Below, piece after piece: positions 34,201-41,516 of a stretch of DNA of 64,000 nt (positions are counted from its first letter, which is position 1; each line of letters begins with the position of its first letter). Origin of the DNA: Streptomyces sp. CB00316 (GTDB taxonomy: Bacteria > Actinomycetota > Actinomycetes > Streptomycetales > Streptomycetaceae). Position numbers and translations under genes: made by a program. The stretch lies in contig NZ_LIXI01000001.1 in the NCBI RefSeq assembly GCF_001905595.1, positions 1-64,000 of the forward strand, given 5' to 3'. Below the pieces are notes generated by a model. It was not told where the DNA came from. It was given only the letters and a program-made list of their open reading frames with translations, and ran no database searches.

Positions 34201-34779
34201 GTGCGCGGGGATCATCACCGGGGTGTCCTCGTACAGCTTCCCCTCGGGGAAAGCGAAGGCGTGGCCGTCCCAGAAGGAGCGCCGGAACACCTTGTTCCAC
34301 GCCACCCGGTCGGCGAGCAGGCGCGGGTCCCGGGTGATGTGGGTGCGGGGGCGCGTGGCGGTCAGCCAGCGGTACTGCCATGCCTGCCGCCGCCCCTGCC
34401 GTGTCAGCCGCCACACGTTGCCCGTCACCAGATCGCTGCCGGTCGACTCCAGCGAGGCCACCATCCGCTCGTACGCGTCGTGGACGACGAAGTCGTCGCT
34501 GTCCGCGAACGCCAGGTAGGGGACGGTCGCAGTGGTGTGCCGGACGCCGGTGTTGCGGGCCGCGCTCAGGCCGGCGTTCTTCTGCCGCACCAGCCGGAAC
34601 CTGCTGTCCCGGGCGGCGAATTCGGCGGCGATCCTCCCGCTGTCGTCCGTGGAGCCGTCGTCGACCATCACCACCTCGATCGCGTCGAGACTCTGCTCCG
34701 CCACCGACCGCAGGCAGTCCTCAAGGTAGTCCTCGACGTTGTGGACGGGGATGACGACGCTGAGGAGCGGTGGCTTCAT
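31240..34779 (-). CDS. GT2 glycosyltransferase fused to a divergent TagF-like domain
   Basis: 1179 residues from ATG 34779 (AGGA just upstream). Residues 1-~230 are a GT2 domain: SVVIPVHNVEDYLEDCLRS, VMVDDGSTDD and the DxD-type FADSDDFV. A long beta-rich middle region (about 340-800) contains LRLRGYAYLRNLP and YDHAGFEMVLDP, shared with the gene at 38031. Residues ~830-1179 are TagF-like, with VVQTWHGSPL (His900). Usually conserved positions have changed: the lysine after WHGxPL is Gly, YPRND is SPAND, and TDYSS is TDYAG (about 1081-1085). It may therefore be a weak or altered polymerase. The acceptor and donor of the wall polymer are unknown. Confidence 0.85.
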   Translation of the reverse strand: MKPPLLSVVIPVHNVEDYLEDCLRSVAEQSLDAIEVVMVDDGSTDDSGRIAAEFAARDSRFRLVRQKNAGLSAARNTGVRHTTATVPYLAFADSDDFVVHDAYERMVASLESTGSDLVTGNVWRLTRQGRRQAWQYRWLTATRPRTHITRDPRLLADRVAWNKVFRRSFWDGHAFAFPEGKLYEDTPVMIPAHYLAGSVDVLHEHVYYWRVREGSITRRRTDVTGVRDRIAACEQVSAFLGEHRDAAQRRAYDASCLRDDFGYFLDGLPMGGDAYRTAFLEGAGAFADRAGDGVLAGLPAELRIKWRLVRERRLEELLAVLAFERANGAGTFAVEGLPGRRRAVHPGVRGASARLARTDVPAVARLVEARWGADGKLRLRGYAYLRNLPAGSARRQLKVGVLWAEGGRRARMVPVRVVPVRTVSLPEATVNSGQELHGYDHAGFEMVLDPVRLSATEDGSGSGGRLVGLVVAARGAVRRVAVRALDTGADQPLVHDLGDGRRAVLDHRGGRLRLRVERLGAVVEGSGGAEGGPLELRGRVFGGPEPTALLLTRDGEEVRPDERSEERSFPVECGQGGDRGTAFTVRVPLDGLAAVPPAPHRAPREVEAETGARWRARLLLADGTRAPLPAAPDLPPPACADALGNLVVELGGLPVVDRVERAADGSLRISGTYAPASSGPGAYTPPAFSDPGTVSCAAARLLLRHETLDETVPVTEVTVEARPTGRFSARIASPLPEGRWALHLDGHPVRVLTSLAGHLPCGDSALALERRNGDRLTVLAAPALPVAERSAYSRRLLRGSHYRARRTTLPLLDTVLYAGGDSPRAVHAELLRRGTETEHLWVTGTTPGRTTHVPPGARAVPVHSAAWYEALARSRRIVTDEQLPAWFERRPGQSVVQTWHGSPLGRFGTGLTDTLYADHQHLATLAHRSAQWSVLVSPSRFATPLLRRSLAYGGEVLEAGSPANDVLCAPDRDKAAEEIRRTLGVPEDHRVVLYAPTYRDHLAHPPSASRDSPDRTAPGPYRWDPALDLPALARSLGPGHTVLVRRHPRVTGGVQDGPGVLDVSGHPGAAGLLLIADVLVTDYAGLMFDFALTGRPMLFHTYDLEHYRDTVRGFCLDFETRAPGPLLVTTDEVAQALLGLGAVAARHADAYASFRRDHCDLDDGGAAARVADRLLADAP

Positions 34780-34880
34780 GTCCTGGTCAACAGAGGCCAG
34801 GTCCCGGGGTCACCACCGCTGACCCGAACGGGTGAACGCGGGCCGTCCGTACCTCGCCCCCGGGACTACGCTCGGCTGCC

Positions 34881-36068
34881 ATGCCCACCCGAGCTTCCGT
34901 GAAGCGGTACGTCCGCAGGCAGGTCATGCGGGCCGCGTACCGCACGGACCTCCACCGCCCGCTCGACCCGAACCTCGCCGTCTACGGCGCGTACTGGAAC
35001 CGGGGCGTCGCCTGCAACCCCGCCGCCATCCACGCCAAGGCCCGCGAACTCGCCCCGCACATCAGGGGCGTGTGGGCCGTCTCCTCCCGGCACCGCGACC
35101 GGATGCCCCCGGGCGTTCCGTACGTCATCGAGGGCTCGCGCCCCTACTGGCGGGCGATGGCCACCGCCACGTACCTGGTCAACAACTCCAGCTTCCCCGG
35201 CGGCTTCACCAAACGCCCCGGCCAGCGCTACCTCCAGACCCACCACGGCACCCCGCTCAAGACCATGGGGCTGGACCAACGGGCCTACCCCGCCCTGGCG
35301 CGGAAGGCGGACTTCGCCAAGATCCTCGCCCACGTGGGCCAGTGGGACTTCAGCCTCTCCGCCAACCCGCACAGCACCGAGGTCTGGGACCGCGTCTACC
35401 CGGGGTCATACCAGCGGCTCGACCTCGGCTACCCCCGTAACGACGTCTACTCCACCGCCACCGCCGAGGACATCGCGAAGATCCGCGCCGAGCTCGGCAT
35501 CCATGCGGACCAGACGGCCCTCCTCTACGCCCCGACCCACCGCGACTACCGAGAGGGCTTCGTCCCCGACCTCGACCCCGAGCACCTGGCCCGCGAACTC
35601 GGCCCCAAATACGCGGTGTTGGTGCGCGCCCACTATTTCTACGGCCGGTCCGCCGGGATCGGCGGCACACCGACCGGCCGGGTCCGGGACGTCACCGCGC
35701 ATCCCCGGGTCGAAGAACTCTGCCTGGCCGCCGACGCGTTGATCACCGACTACTCGTCGCTGGCGTTCGACTACGCCTGCCTGGACCGCCCGATCGTCGT
35801 CCACGCCCCCGACTGGGACATCTACCGGTCCACGCGCGGCACCTACTTCGACCTGCTCTCCGGCCGGCCCGGCGACACCCCGGGCGCGGTCACCGCCACC
35901 TCCGACGAGCTGGTCGAGGTGTTCCGTACGGGGGAGTGGTGCTCGCCCGCGTCGGCCGCGCTGCGCACCGCGTTCCGGGAGCGGTTCTGCCCGTACGACG
36001 ACGGGCACGCGGCGGAACGGGTCGTACGGCGGTTCTTCGGCGTCCCCTTTGCCCTACGCGGTCGTTGA
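34881..36068 (+). CDS. CDP-glycerol glycerophosphotransferase (TagF/TagB-like) family protein
   Basis: 395 residues, a stand-alone TagF-like domain. Motifs are YLQTHHGTPLKTMG (His122 in the position of the WHG histidine, with His121 replacing Trp), LDLGYPRND, YAPTHRDY, and LITDYSSLAFDYACLDRP at about 288-304. The enzymes of this family add polyol-phosphate units from CDP-activated donors to teichoic-acid primers or chains. The short form without a GT2 domain could be a priming or single-addition enzyme. The start has only a weak ribosome site. It is divergent from the 1179-residue fusion and followed 40 bases later by a methyltransferase. Confidence 0.9.
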   Translation: MPTRASVKRYVRRQVMRAAYRTDLHRPLDPNLAVYGAYWNRGVACNPAAIHAKARELAPHIRGVWAVSSRHRDRMPPGVPYVIEGSRPYWRAMATATYLVNNSSFPGGFTKRPGQRYLQTHHGTPLKTMGLDQRAYPALARKADFAKILAHVGQWDFSLSANPHSTEVWDRVYPGSYQRLDLGYPRNDVYSTATAEDIAKIRAELGIHADQTALLYAPTHRDYREGFVPDLDPEHLARELGPKYAVLVRAHYFYGRSAGIGGTPTGRVRDVTAHPRVEELCLAADALITDYSSLAFDYACLDRPIVVHAPDWDIYRSTRGTYFDLLSGRPGDTPGAVTATSDELVEVFRTGEWCSPASAALRTAFRERFCPYDDGHAAERVVRRFFGVPFALRGR

Positions 36069-36108
36069 TTCCGACAGCTCACGTACACAGCGAGGTTGGG
36101 AGACGTCC

Positions 36109-36885
36109 GTGCACCGGTCCGCCTACGAACAGATGGAACTCTGCATCAAGGAGTATCTGCCGGTCGAAGGGCCCCCCGAAGGGCCTGCGTCCGGCACCTA
36201 CCGGGTCGTCGACCTCGGCTCCCGCATCTCCGGCGGGCAGACCCGGACCCACCGGGCGCTCCTCGCCCGGCACCCCGTCGACTACTTCGGGGTCGACGTG
36301 CAGGACGGGCCCAACGTGGACGCCGTCATGAGGAAGCCGTACCGCATCCCCGCCCGCTCCAACAGCGCCGATGTCGTGCTCTCCGGGCAGGCGTTCGAGC
36401 ACATCCCGTTCTTCTGGGCCTCCATGCTGGAGATCGCACGTGTTCTGAAGCCGGGCGGCCACGCCTTCATCACCGCGCCCTCGCGCGGCCATGTCCACGA
36501 TGCCCAGGACTGCTGGCGCTACTACCCGGACGGGTTCCGCGCCCTGGCCGCTCACAGCCGGCTCGAACTCCGCGAGGCCTACACCGACTTCCCGCCGCGG
36601 AAGGGTATCTGGCACGACTACCGGGCCATCGACAGGAAGGCCGCCTACTGGGGCGACTCGGTGGGGGTCTTCCGCAAGCCGCGGCGTTATCCACGCCTGA
36701 CGATGTTCGCCGTCCGGGAGCTGGCGGTGTGGTGGGCGAACCGGGTCGGTGGCGTGGACTCCGTCCCGCTGCCCCCGCCGCTCGACGGCCGGGAGCAGTG
36801 CGGGCGCCCGACGTCCGTGCCCGCGCAGGCATCCGAGACGGCCCCCGCGCTCGAACAGAATCCGCCCCGATCAATGGCAGGTTGA
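36109..36885 (+). CDS. Class I SAM-dependent methyltransferase
   Basis: 258 residues from GTG 36109, with GGGAGA five bases upstream; an in-frame ATG at 36049 overlaps the previous gene. The Rossmann-type motif I is YRVVDLGSRISGG, motif II FGVDVQDG, and the post-I region ADVVLSGQAFEHIPFFW followed by RVLKPGGHAFITAPS, all typical of the Methyltransf_11/25 group. The HDAQDCWRYYPDGF segment recurs in polysaccharide-locus methyltransferases. It probably methylates a sugar or polyol of the wall polymer. The C-terminal ~35 residues are low-complexity. Confidence 0.88.
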   Translation: MHRSAYEQMELCIKEYLPVEGPPEGPASGTYRVVDLGSRISGGQTRTHRALLARHPVDYFGVDVQDGPNVDAVMRKPYRIPARSNSADVVLSGQAFEHIPFFWASMLEIARVLKPGGHAFITAPSRGHVHDAQDCWRYYPDGFRALAAHSRLELREAYTDFPPRKGIWHDYRAIDRKAAYWGDSVGVFRKPRRYPRLTMFAVRELAVWWANRVGGVDSVPLPPPLDGREQCGRPTSVPAQASETAPALEQNPPRSMAG

Positions 36886-36896
36886 CGAGAAGTGAC

Positions 36897-37796
36897 ATGC
36901 GACACAAGCCGCGCGTACTGTCCCGGGGCATGGCTTGGCGCAACGCCGTCAACGGCGTCCTTCAGCAGCTCACCGGATACCAGCTCAGGCGCGTGACGGT
37001 GCCCGCCGCCCGCACGGCCCCGGCCGAATCCCTCGCGGCCTCGACCCCCGCCCCGGCTCCCCCGAAGCCGGAGGCGAAGGAGCCCGCGGCCAAGAAGCCC
37101 CCGGCGAAGAAGCCCTCCCCGGCCTTCCCGGAGGACTACGACGACGAGGCCAGGGACATCATCCGGGCGGTCAAGCCCTACTCGATGACCTCGCCGGAGC
37201 GGCTCAACGCCTTCATCCTCGCCACCCGGTACATCGCCCGGCACAACATCCCGGGTGACATCGTCGAGTGCGGGGTCTGGCGCGGCGGCTCCATGCAGGC
37301 CTGCGCCAGGACCCTGCTCTCCGTCGGGGAGGACGAGCGCGAGCTGTACCTCTTCGACACGTACGAGGGCATGACCCCGCCCACCGCCGAGGACCTGCGG
37401 CGGGACGGCCGCCCGGCGCAGGAGCTGCTGGACGCCCAGGGCAAGGACCGGCCGATCTGGGCGGTCGCCTCGCTGGAGGACGTACAGGCCGGGTTCGGAC
37501 ACGTGCCCTACCCGAAGGAGCGCGTCCACTACGTGCAGGGACGGGTGGAGGACACGGTCCCCGGCCGGGCGCCCGAGCAGATCGCGATCCTGCGGCTCGA
37601 CACCGACTGGTACGCCTCCACCAAGCACGAGCTGGAGCACCTCTACCCCCGGCTGGTCAGCGGCGGAGTGCTGCTGATCGACGACTACGGCTACTGGCAG
37701 GGGTCGCGGCAGGCCGTCGACGAGTTCCTCGACAAGACCGGTGAGCGGCTGCTGCTGCTCCGCATGGACGAGGGCCGGATCGCCGTCAAGCCCTGA
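36897..37796 (+). CDS. TylF/MycF family methyltransferase with a Pro/Ala/Lys-rich linker
   Basis: 299 residues from ATG 36897 (an ATG at 36930 is an alternative). TylF-type enzymes O-methylate deoxysugars, classically in macrolide antibiotics. The family motifs are IVECGVWRGGSMQ, LYLFDTYEGMTPPT, the metal-binding LRLDTDWYAST and GGVLLIDDYGYWQGS. Residues ~50-82 form an extended linker rich in Pro, Ala and Lys (KEPAAKKPPAKKPSPA) not usual in antibiotic TylF proteins. Only 11 bases separate it from the previous methyltransferase gene, and no antibiotic genes are present, so the target is more likely a sugar of the wall polymer. Confidence 0.88.
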   Translation: MRHKPRVLSRGMAWRNAVNGVLQQLTGYQLRRVTVPAARTAPAESLAASTPAPAPPKPEAKEPAAKKPPAKKPSPAFPEDYDDEARDIIRAVKPYSMTSPERLNAFILATRYIARHNIPGDIVECGVWRGGSMQACARTLLSVGEDERELYLFDTYEGMTPPTAEDLRRDGRPAQELLDAQGKDRPIWAVASLEDVQAGFGHVPYPKERVHYVQGRVEDTVPGRAPEQIAILRLDTDWYASTKHELEHLYPRLVSGGVLLIDDYGYWQGSRQAVDEFLDKTGERLLLLRMDEGRIAVKP

Positions 37797-37830
37797 CACC
37801 CGCCCCGCCCCCTCACGCACACGGCAGCAG

Positions 37831-37862
37831 CGAGCCCCGTGCCCTTCCCGGTGCGGGGCTCG
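37831..37862 (+). terminator. Terminator-like hairpin after the TylF-type gene
   Basis: A 9-bp stem (CGAGCCCCG 37831-37839, CGGGGCTCG 37854-37862), extendable through wobble pairs, 35 bases after the stop. It probably ends the 34881-37796 unit, so the next fusion gene would have its own promoter in 37863-38030, where I see no clear -10. Confidence 0.65.
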
Positions 37863-38030
37863 ACCGTGTCGCGGGCGCGCCCCCGCACGCGAGAACCCGC
37901 CCTCCATGTCACCCGAATGGCTCCTCTCGGGTGACCGGTCCCCGTGGAGCGGGTTGTGCACCGTGGCCCCTCATATCCCCCTTGATGGTCATCCCCCAAT
38001 GTCGTCCGCCCGGAAGGATCGTGCGCTGCG

Positions 38031-41000
38031 ATGGCACCCCGTCTCACCGTCGTCGTCCCCCTCTACAACGTCGAGGAGTACCTCGGTGCCTGCTTGACCT
38101 CGCTCGCCGAACAGACCATGGCGGACCTGGAGGTCGTCCTCGTCGACGACGGCTCCACGGACGACGGGCCCGCTCTGGCACAGGAGTTCGCCGATCGCGA
38201 CCCCCGGTTCCGGCTGATCCGGCAGGAGAACGCCGGCCTCGGCGCGGCCCGTAACGCCGGGGTCCGTGAGGCCGATCCGAAGGGCGAGTTCCTCACGTTC
38301 GTCGACAGCGACGACGTCGTGCCCCCCGGTGCGTACGCCCGGATGCTCGCCGAACTCGACAGTTCGGGCTCCGACTTCGCGACCGGCAACGTGCTGCGGC
38401 TGCGGGCGAACGGGGCGCTCGAACAGTCCCCGATGTTCCGCAAGCCGATGGAGAGGGCCCGCCCCGCCACCCACGTCACCCGGGACTGGATCCTGCTGGG
38501 CGACCGCATCGCCTGCAACAAGGTGTTCCGCCGCACCTTCTGGGACGAGCACGCCTTCACCTTCCCGACGGGCGTGCTGTACGAGGACATCGCCGTCGTC
38601 CTGCCCGCCCACTTCCTGGCCCGCTCGGTCGACGTCGTCGAGGAGCCCGTCTACCACTGGCGCGACCGCGACGGCTCGATCACCACCCGGCGGGCCGTCC
38701 CCCAGGGCATCCGCGACCGGGTCACCGCCGTCACCACCGTCAGCCGCTTCCTCGCCGACCGGGACGGGATGGCCGAGGCCAAGCGGCGCTACGACGCGCA
38801 CGCGCTCTCCGGCGACCTGTGGCTGTTCATCGAGGCGCTGCCGGACGGCGACGAGGAGTTCCACAAGGCCTTCCTCGACCACGCGGGAGCTTTCGCCGCC
38901 ACCATCGCCCCCGATGTCTTCGCCGGTCTGCCGCTGGACCTGCGGGTCAAGTGGCAGCTCATCCGGGAGCGCCGGACCGCCGAACTCCTCGCGCTGCTCG
39001 CGGAGGAGAAGACGGACCGGGACGCCTTCCACGTACGCGGACTCCTCCGCCCCCGCGCCCACCACCCCGCCGTCCGCGACCCGCTGCCGCCCGCCACCAC
39101 CGCGCTCGCCCCCGCCGACCTCCCCGTCCACGCCCACCTCACCGAGGCCGTGTGGCGGGACGGGCTGCTCCGGCTGACCGGATACGCCTACGTGCGCAAC
39201 GCCCCGGGCGGGCCCCCGCGGCTCGGCTGGCTGCGGTCCGGGAGGCGGCTGATCCCGCTGCGCCTGCGCCCCGTCGGCGGCGACGAGGCCACCGCCCGGT
39301 CCGGGCGCTCCCTGCACCGGTACGAGCGCGCCGGATTCGAGGCCGTCGTTGATCCGCGCGCGATCACCGCCCGGGGAAACGGGGCCCGTACGACCTGGAA
39401 GCTGGAGGCCGCCCTCTTCGGCGCGGGCCGCGTCCGCCGGGGCCCGATGCGACTCACCGGCACCCCCGCTCCGCCCGCCGCCCTGTACACCGACGAGCGG
39501 ACCCGGGTCGTCCCCGTCCTCTCCGGCAACAAGCTGGAGCTGCGCACCGAACGCGTCGCCGCCGTCCTCACCGGACAGTCGGCGGTCGACGACGACGCCC
39601 TGCGCCTGGAAGTGAAGGTCCTCGACGACGACGGGCCCGTCGCCCTGCGGCTTACCGAGTGGCGCACCAAGGAGACCCAGGAGTTCGCCCTGCGCGGCTC
39701 GCTGGGCTTTCGCGCCGCCGAGATCCCGCTGAGTGCGTTCCGCGGCGAGGACGAGATCTGGGGTGTGCAACTGGTCGGCGGGAAGGGGAGTTTGACCGTC
39801 GCCGCCCGGACCGACGCCGAGGACGGCCGCTACCCGCTCCCCGGCGGACGTGAGCTGTACGCGGCCCCCAACCCGTCCGGCGACCTCGTCCTCACCGACC
39901 GGGCCGTGCAGCCCGTCGTCGCCTCCGTGCAGTGGGCCGAGGGCGGAAAGCTGGTCCTCGAAGGCGCCTTCCCGGAGCGGTCGGGCACCATCGGCGAGTT
40001 GGTGCTGCGGCACAGCGGACACCGCGAAGAGGTCACGGCGGACGTGGAGTTGGCGGAGGGTGGCCACTTCCGGGCCGTCCTCCGCCCTGCCGCCGTCGAC
40101 GGACCGGGCGGGCCCCTGCCGCTCGCCGAGGGGCGCTGGTACCTCTTCCTCCGCGAGCCGGGCGAGCGCGACCCCGACGCGTACCGGCCGCTGCGCCTGG
40201 CCACCCCCCTCCACGCCACGCTCCCCCTCCAACAGGAGTCGGTTAAAAGGCCCTTCACCCTCCAGAGGCGCTACCACGACCGCCTCGTCGTGGAGTCGGG
40301 CAGCGCCCTGCCGGTCACCGAGCAGGGCCCGTACGGGCAGCGGATCCAGCGCGAGCGGTACGCCGCACTCCGCGCCGCCGACCGGGGCCGGTTGCGCCAG
40401 GCCGTCCTCTACTCCAGCTTCGACGGCCGCCAGTTCTCCGACTCGCCCCGCGCGATCCACCGCGAACTGGTCTCCCGGGAACTCGACATCGAGCACCTCT
40501 GGGTCGTCCGCGACCAGCAGGCGGCCGTGCCCGAGGGGGTCCGCCCCATCGCCCTGCACAGCGCCGAGTGGCACGAGGCGCTCGCACGGAGCCGCTGGGT
40601 CGTCACCAACACCCACCTGCCCCGGTGGTTCGAGCGGTCAGAGGGGCAGTGTGTCGTCCAGACCTGGCACGGCACCCCGCTCAAGCGCATCGGCCGCGAC
40701 CTCGCGGGCACCCCGCACGCGGATGCCGCCTACATGGCCTCCATGGAGCAGCGGTCCGCCCAGTGGAGCGTGCTCGTCTCCCCGAACAGCTTCTCCACCC
40801 CCGTCCTGCGCCGCGCCTTCGGCTACTCGGGCGAGGTGCTGGAGTCCGGCTACCCGCGCAACGACCTGCTGTACGCGCCCGACCGGGCGAAGGTCGCCGC
40901 CGCCGTACGGGAGCGGCTCGCGATCCCCGAGGGGCGGCGCGTCGTCCTGTACGCCCCCACCTGGCGCGAGGACCGGCCCCGGCAGGGCGGGCGGTACGAC

Positions 41001-41516
41001 CCGGACCTGCGACTCGGCCCGGACCAGGCCCGCGAGGCGCTCGGCGACGACCACGTCCTCCTGGTGCGCCGCCACTACCTCGTCGGCGGCAGCGTCCCCG
41101 ACACCGACTTCGTGCGGGACGTCTCGCGCCACCCGGACGTCGCCGAACTCCTGCTGATCAGCGATGTCCTGGTCACCGACTACTCCTCGATCATGTTCGA
41201 CTTCGCGCAGACCGGCCGCCCGATGCTCTTCCACACCTACGACCTGGCCCACTACCGGGACACCCTGCGCGGCTTCTGCTTCGACTTCGAGCATCGGGCG
41301 CCCGGGCCCCTGATCCCCGACTCCGCGGGCGTCGTGGCCGCCCTGCGCGACCCGGAGGCCGCCGTCGCGGGTCACCGGGAGGCGTACGAGCGGTTCCGGG
41401 AGGCGTTCTGCGATCTCGACGACGGGAGCGCGGCCGCGCAGGTCGTCGACCGGATGCTCAAGGACGGCTCCGGGGCTGAGCAGAACGACCCGGGGCGGCA
41501 GGGGGCGCGGTCATGA
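38031..41516 (+). CDS. GT2 glycosyltransferase fused to a canonical TagF-like polymerase domain
   Basis: 1161 residues from ATG 38031, with GGAAGGA about 12 bases upstream. The GT2 domain (1-~230) has TVVVPLYNVEEYL, VLVDDGSTDD and FVDSDDVV. The middle region shares LRLTGYAYVRNAP and YERAGFEAVVDP with the 1179-residue paralogue. The C-terminal TagF-like domain is intact: VVQTWHGTPLKRIG, GYPRNDLL, YAPTWRED, VRRHY and LVTDYSSIMFDF (about 1047-1058), then HTYDLAHYRD. It is the best candidate for the main polymerase of the locus, able to add both a sugar and a polyol phosphate. Its stop overlaps the next start as ATGA. Confidence 0.9.
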   Translation: MAPRLTVVVPLYNVEEYLGACLTSLAEQTMADLEVVLVDDGSTDDGPALAQEFADRDPRFRLIRQENAGLGAARNAGVREADPKGEFLTFVDSDDVVPPGAYARMLAELDSSGSDFATGNVLRLRANGALEQSPMFRKPMERARPATHVTRDWILLGDRIACNKVFRRTFWDEHAFTFPTGVLYEDIAVVLPAHFLARSVDVVEEPVYHWRDRDGSITTRRAVPQGIRDRVTAVTTVSRFLADRDGMAEAKRRYDAHALSGDLWLFIEALPDGDEEFHKAFLDHAGAFAATIAPDVFAGLPLDLRVKWQLIRERRTAELLALLAEEKTDRDAFHVRGLLRPRAHHPAVRDPLPPATTALAPADLPVHAHLTEAVWRDGLLRLTGYAYVRNAPGGPPRLGWLRSGRRLIPLRLRPVGGDEATARSGRSLHRYERAGFEAVVDPRAITARGNGARTTWKLEAALFGAGRVRRGPMRLTGTPAPPAALYTDERTRVVPVLSGNKLELRTERVAAVLTGQSAVDDDALRLEVKVLDDDGPVALRLTEWRTKETQEFALRGSLGFRAAEIPLSAFRGEDEIWGVQLVGGKGSLTVAARTDAEDGRYPLPGGRELYAAPNPSGDLVLTDRAVQPVVASVQWAEGGKLVLEGAFPERSGTIGELVLRHSGHREEVTADVELAEGGHFRAVLRPAAVDGPGGPLPLAEGRWYLFLREPGERDPDAYRPLRLATPLHATLPLQQESVKRPFTLQRRYHDRLVVESGSALPVTEQGPYGQRIQRERYAALRAADRGRLRQAVLYSSFDGRQFSDSPRAIHRELVSRELDIEHLWVVRDQQAAVPEGVRPIALHSAEWHEALARSRWVVTNTHLPRWFERSEGQCVVQTWHGTPLKRIGRDLAGTPHADAAYMASMEQRSAQWSVLVSPNSFSTPVLRRAFGYSGEVLESGYPRNDLLYAPDRAKVAAAVRERLAIPEGRRVVLYAPTWREDRPRQGGRYDPDLRLGPDQAREALGDDHVLLVRRHYLVGGSVPDTDFVRDVSRHPDVAELLLISDVLVTDYSSIMFDFAQTGRPMLFHTYDLAHYRDTLRGFCFDFEHRAPGPLIPDSAGVVAALRDPEAAVAGHREAYERFREAFCDLDDGSAAAQVVDRMLKDGSGAEQNDPGRQGARS

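Noticed and set aside
31240..34779. Pseudogene status for the divergent GT2-TagF gene
   Set aside because: The frame is intact over 1179 codons, the GT2 motifs are complete and codon use is like its neighbours; altered motifs suggest specialisation rather than decay.
36109..37796. Antibiotic biosynthetic cluster suggested by the TylF-type methyltransferase
   Set aside because: No polyketide, peptide or deoxysugar genes are present; all neighbours are wall-polymer enzymes.
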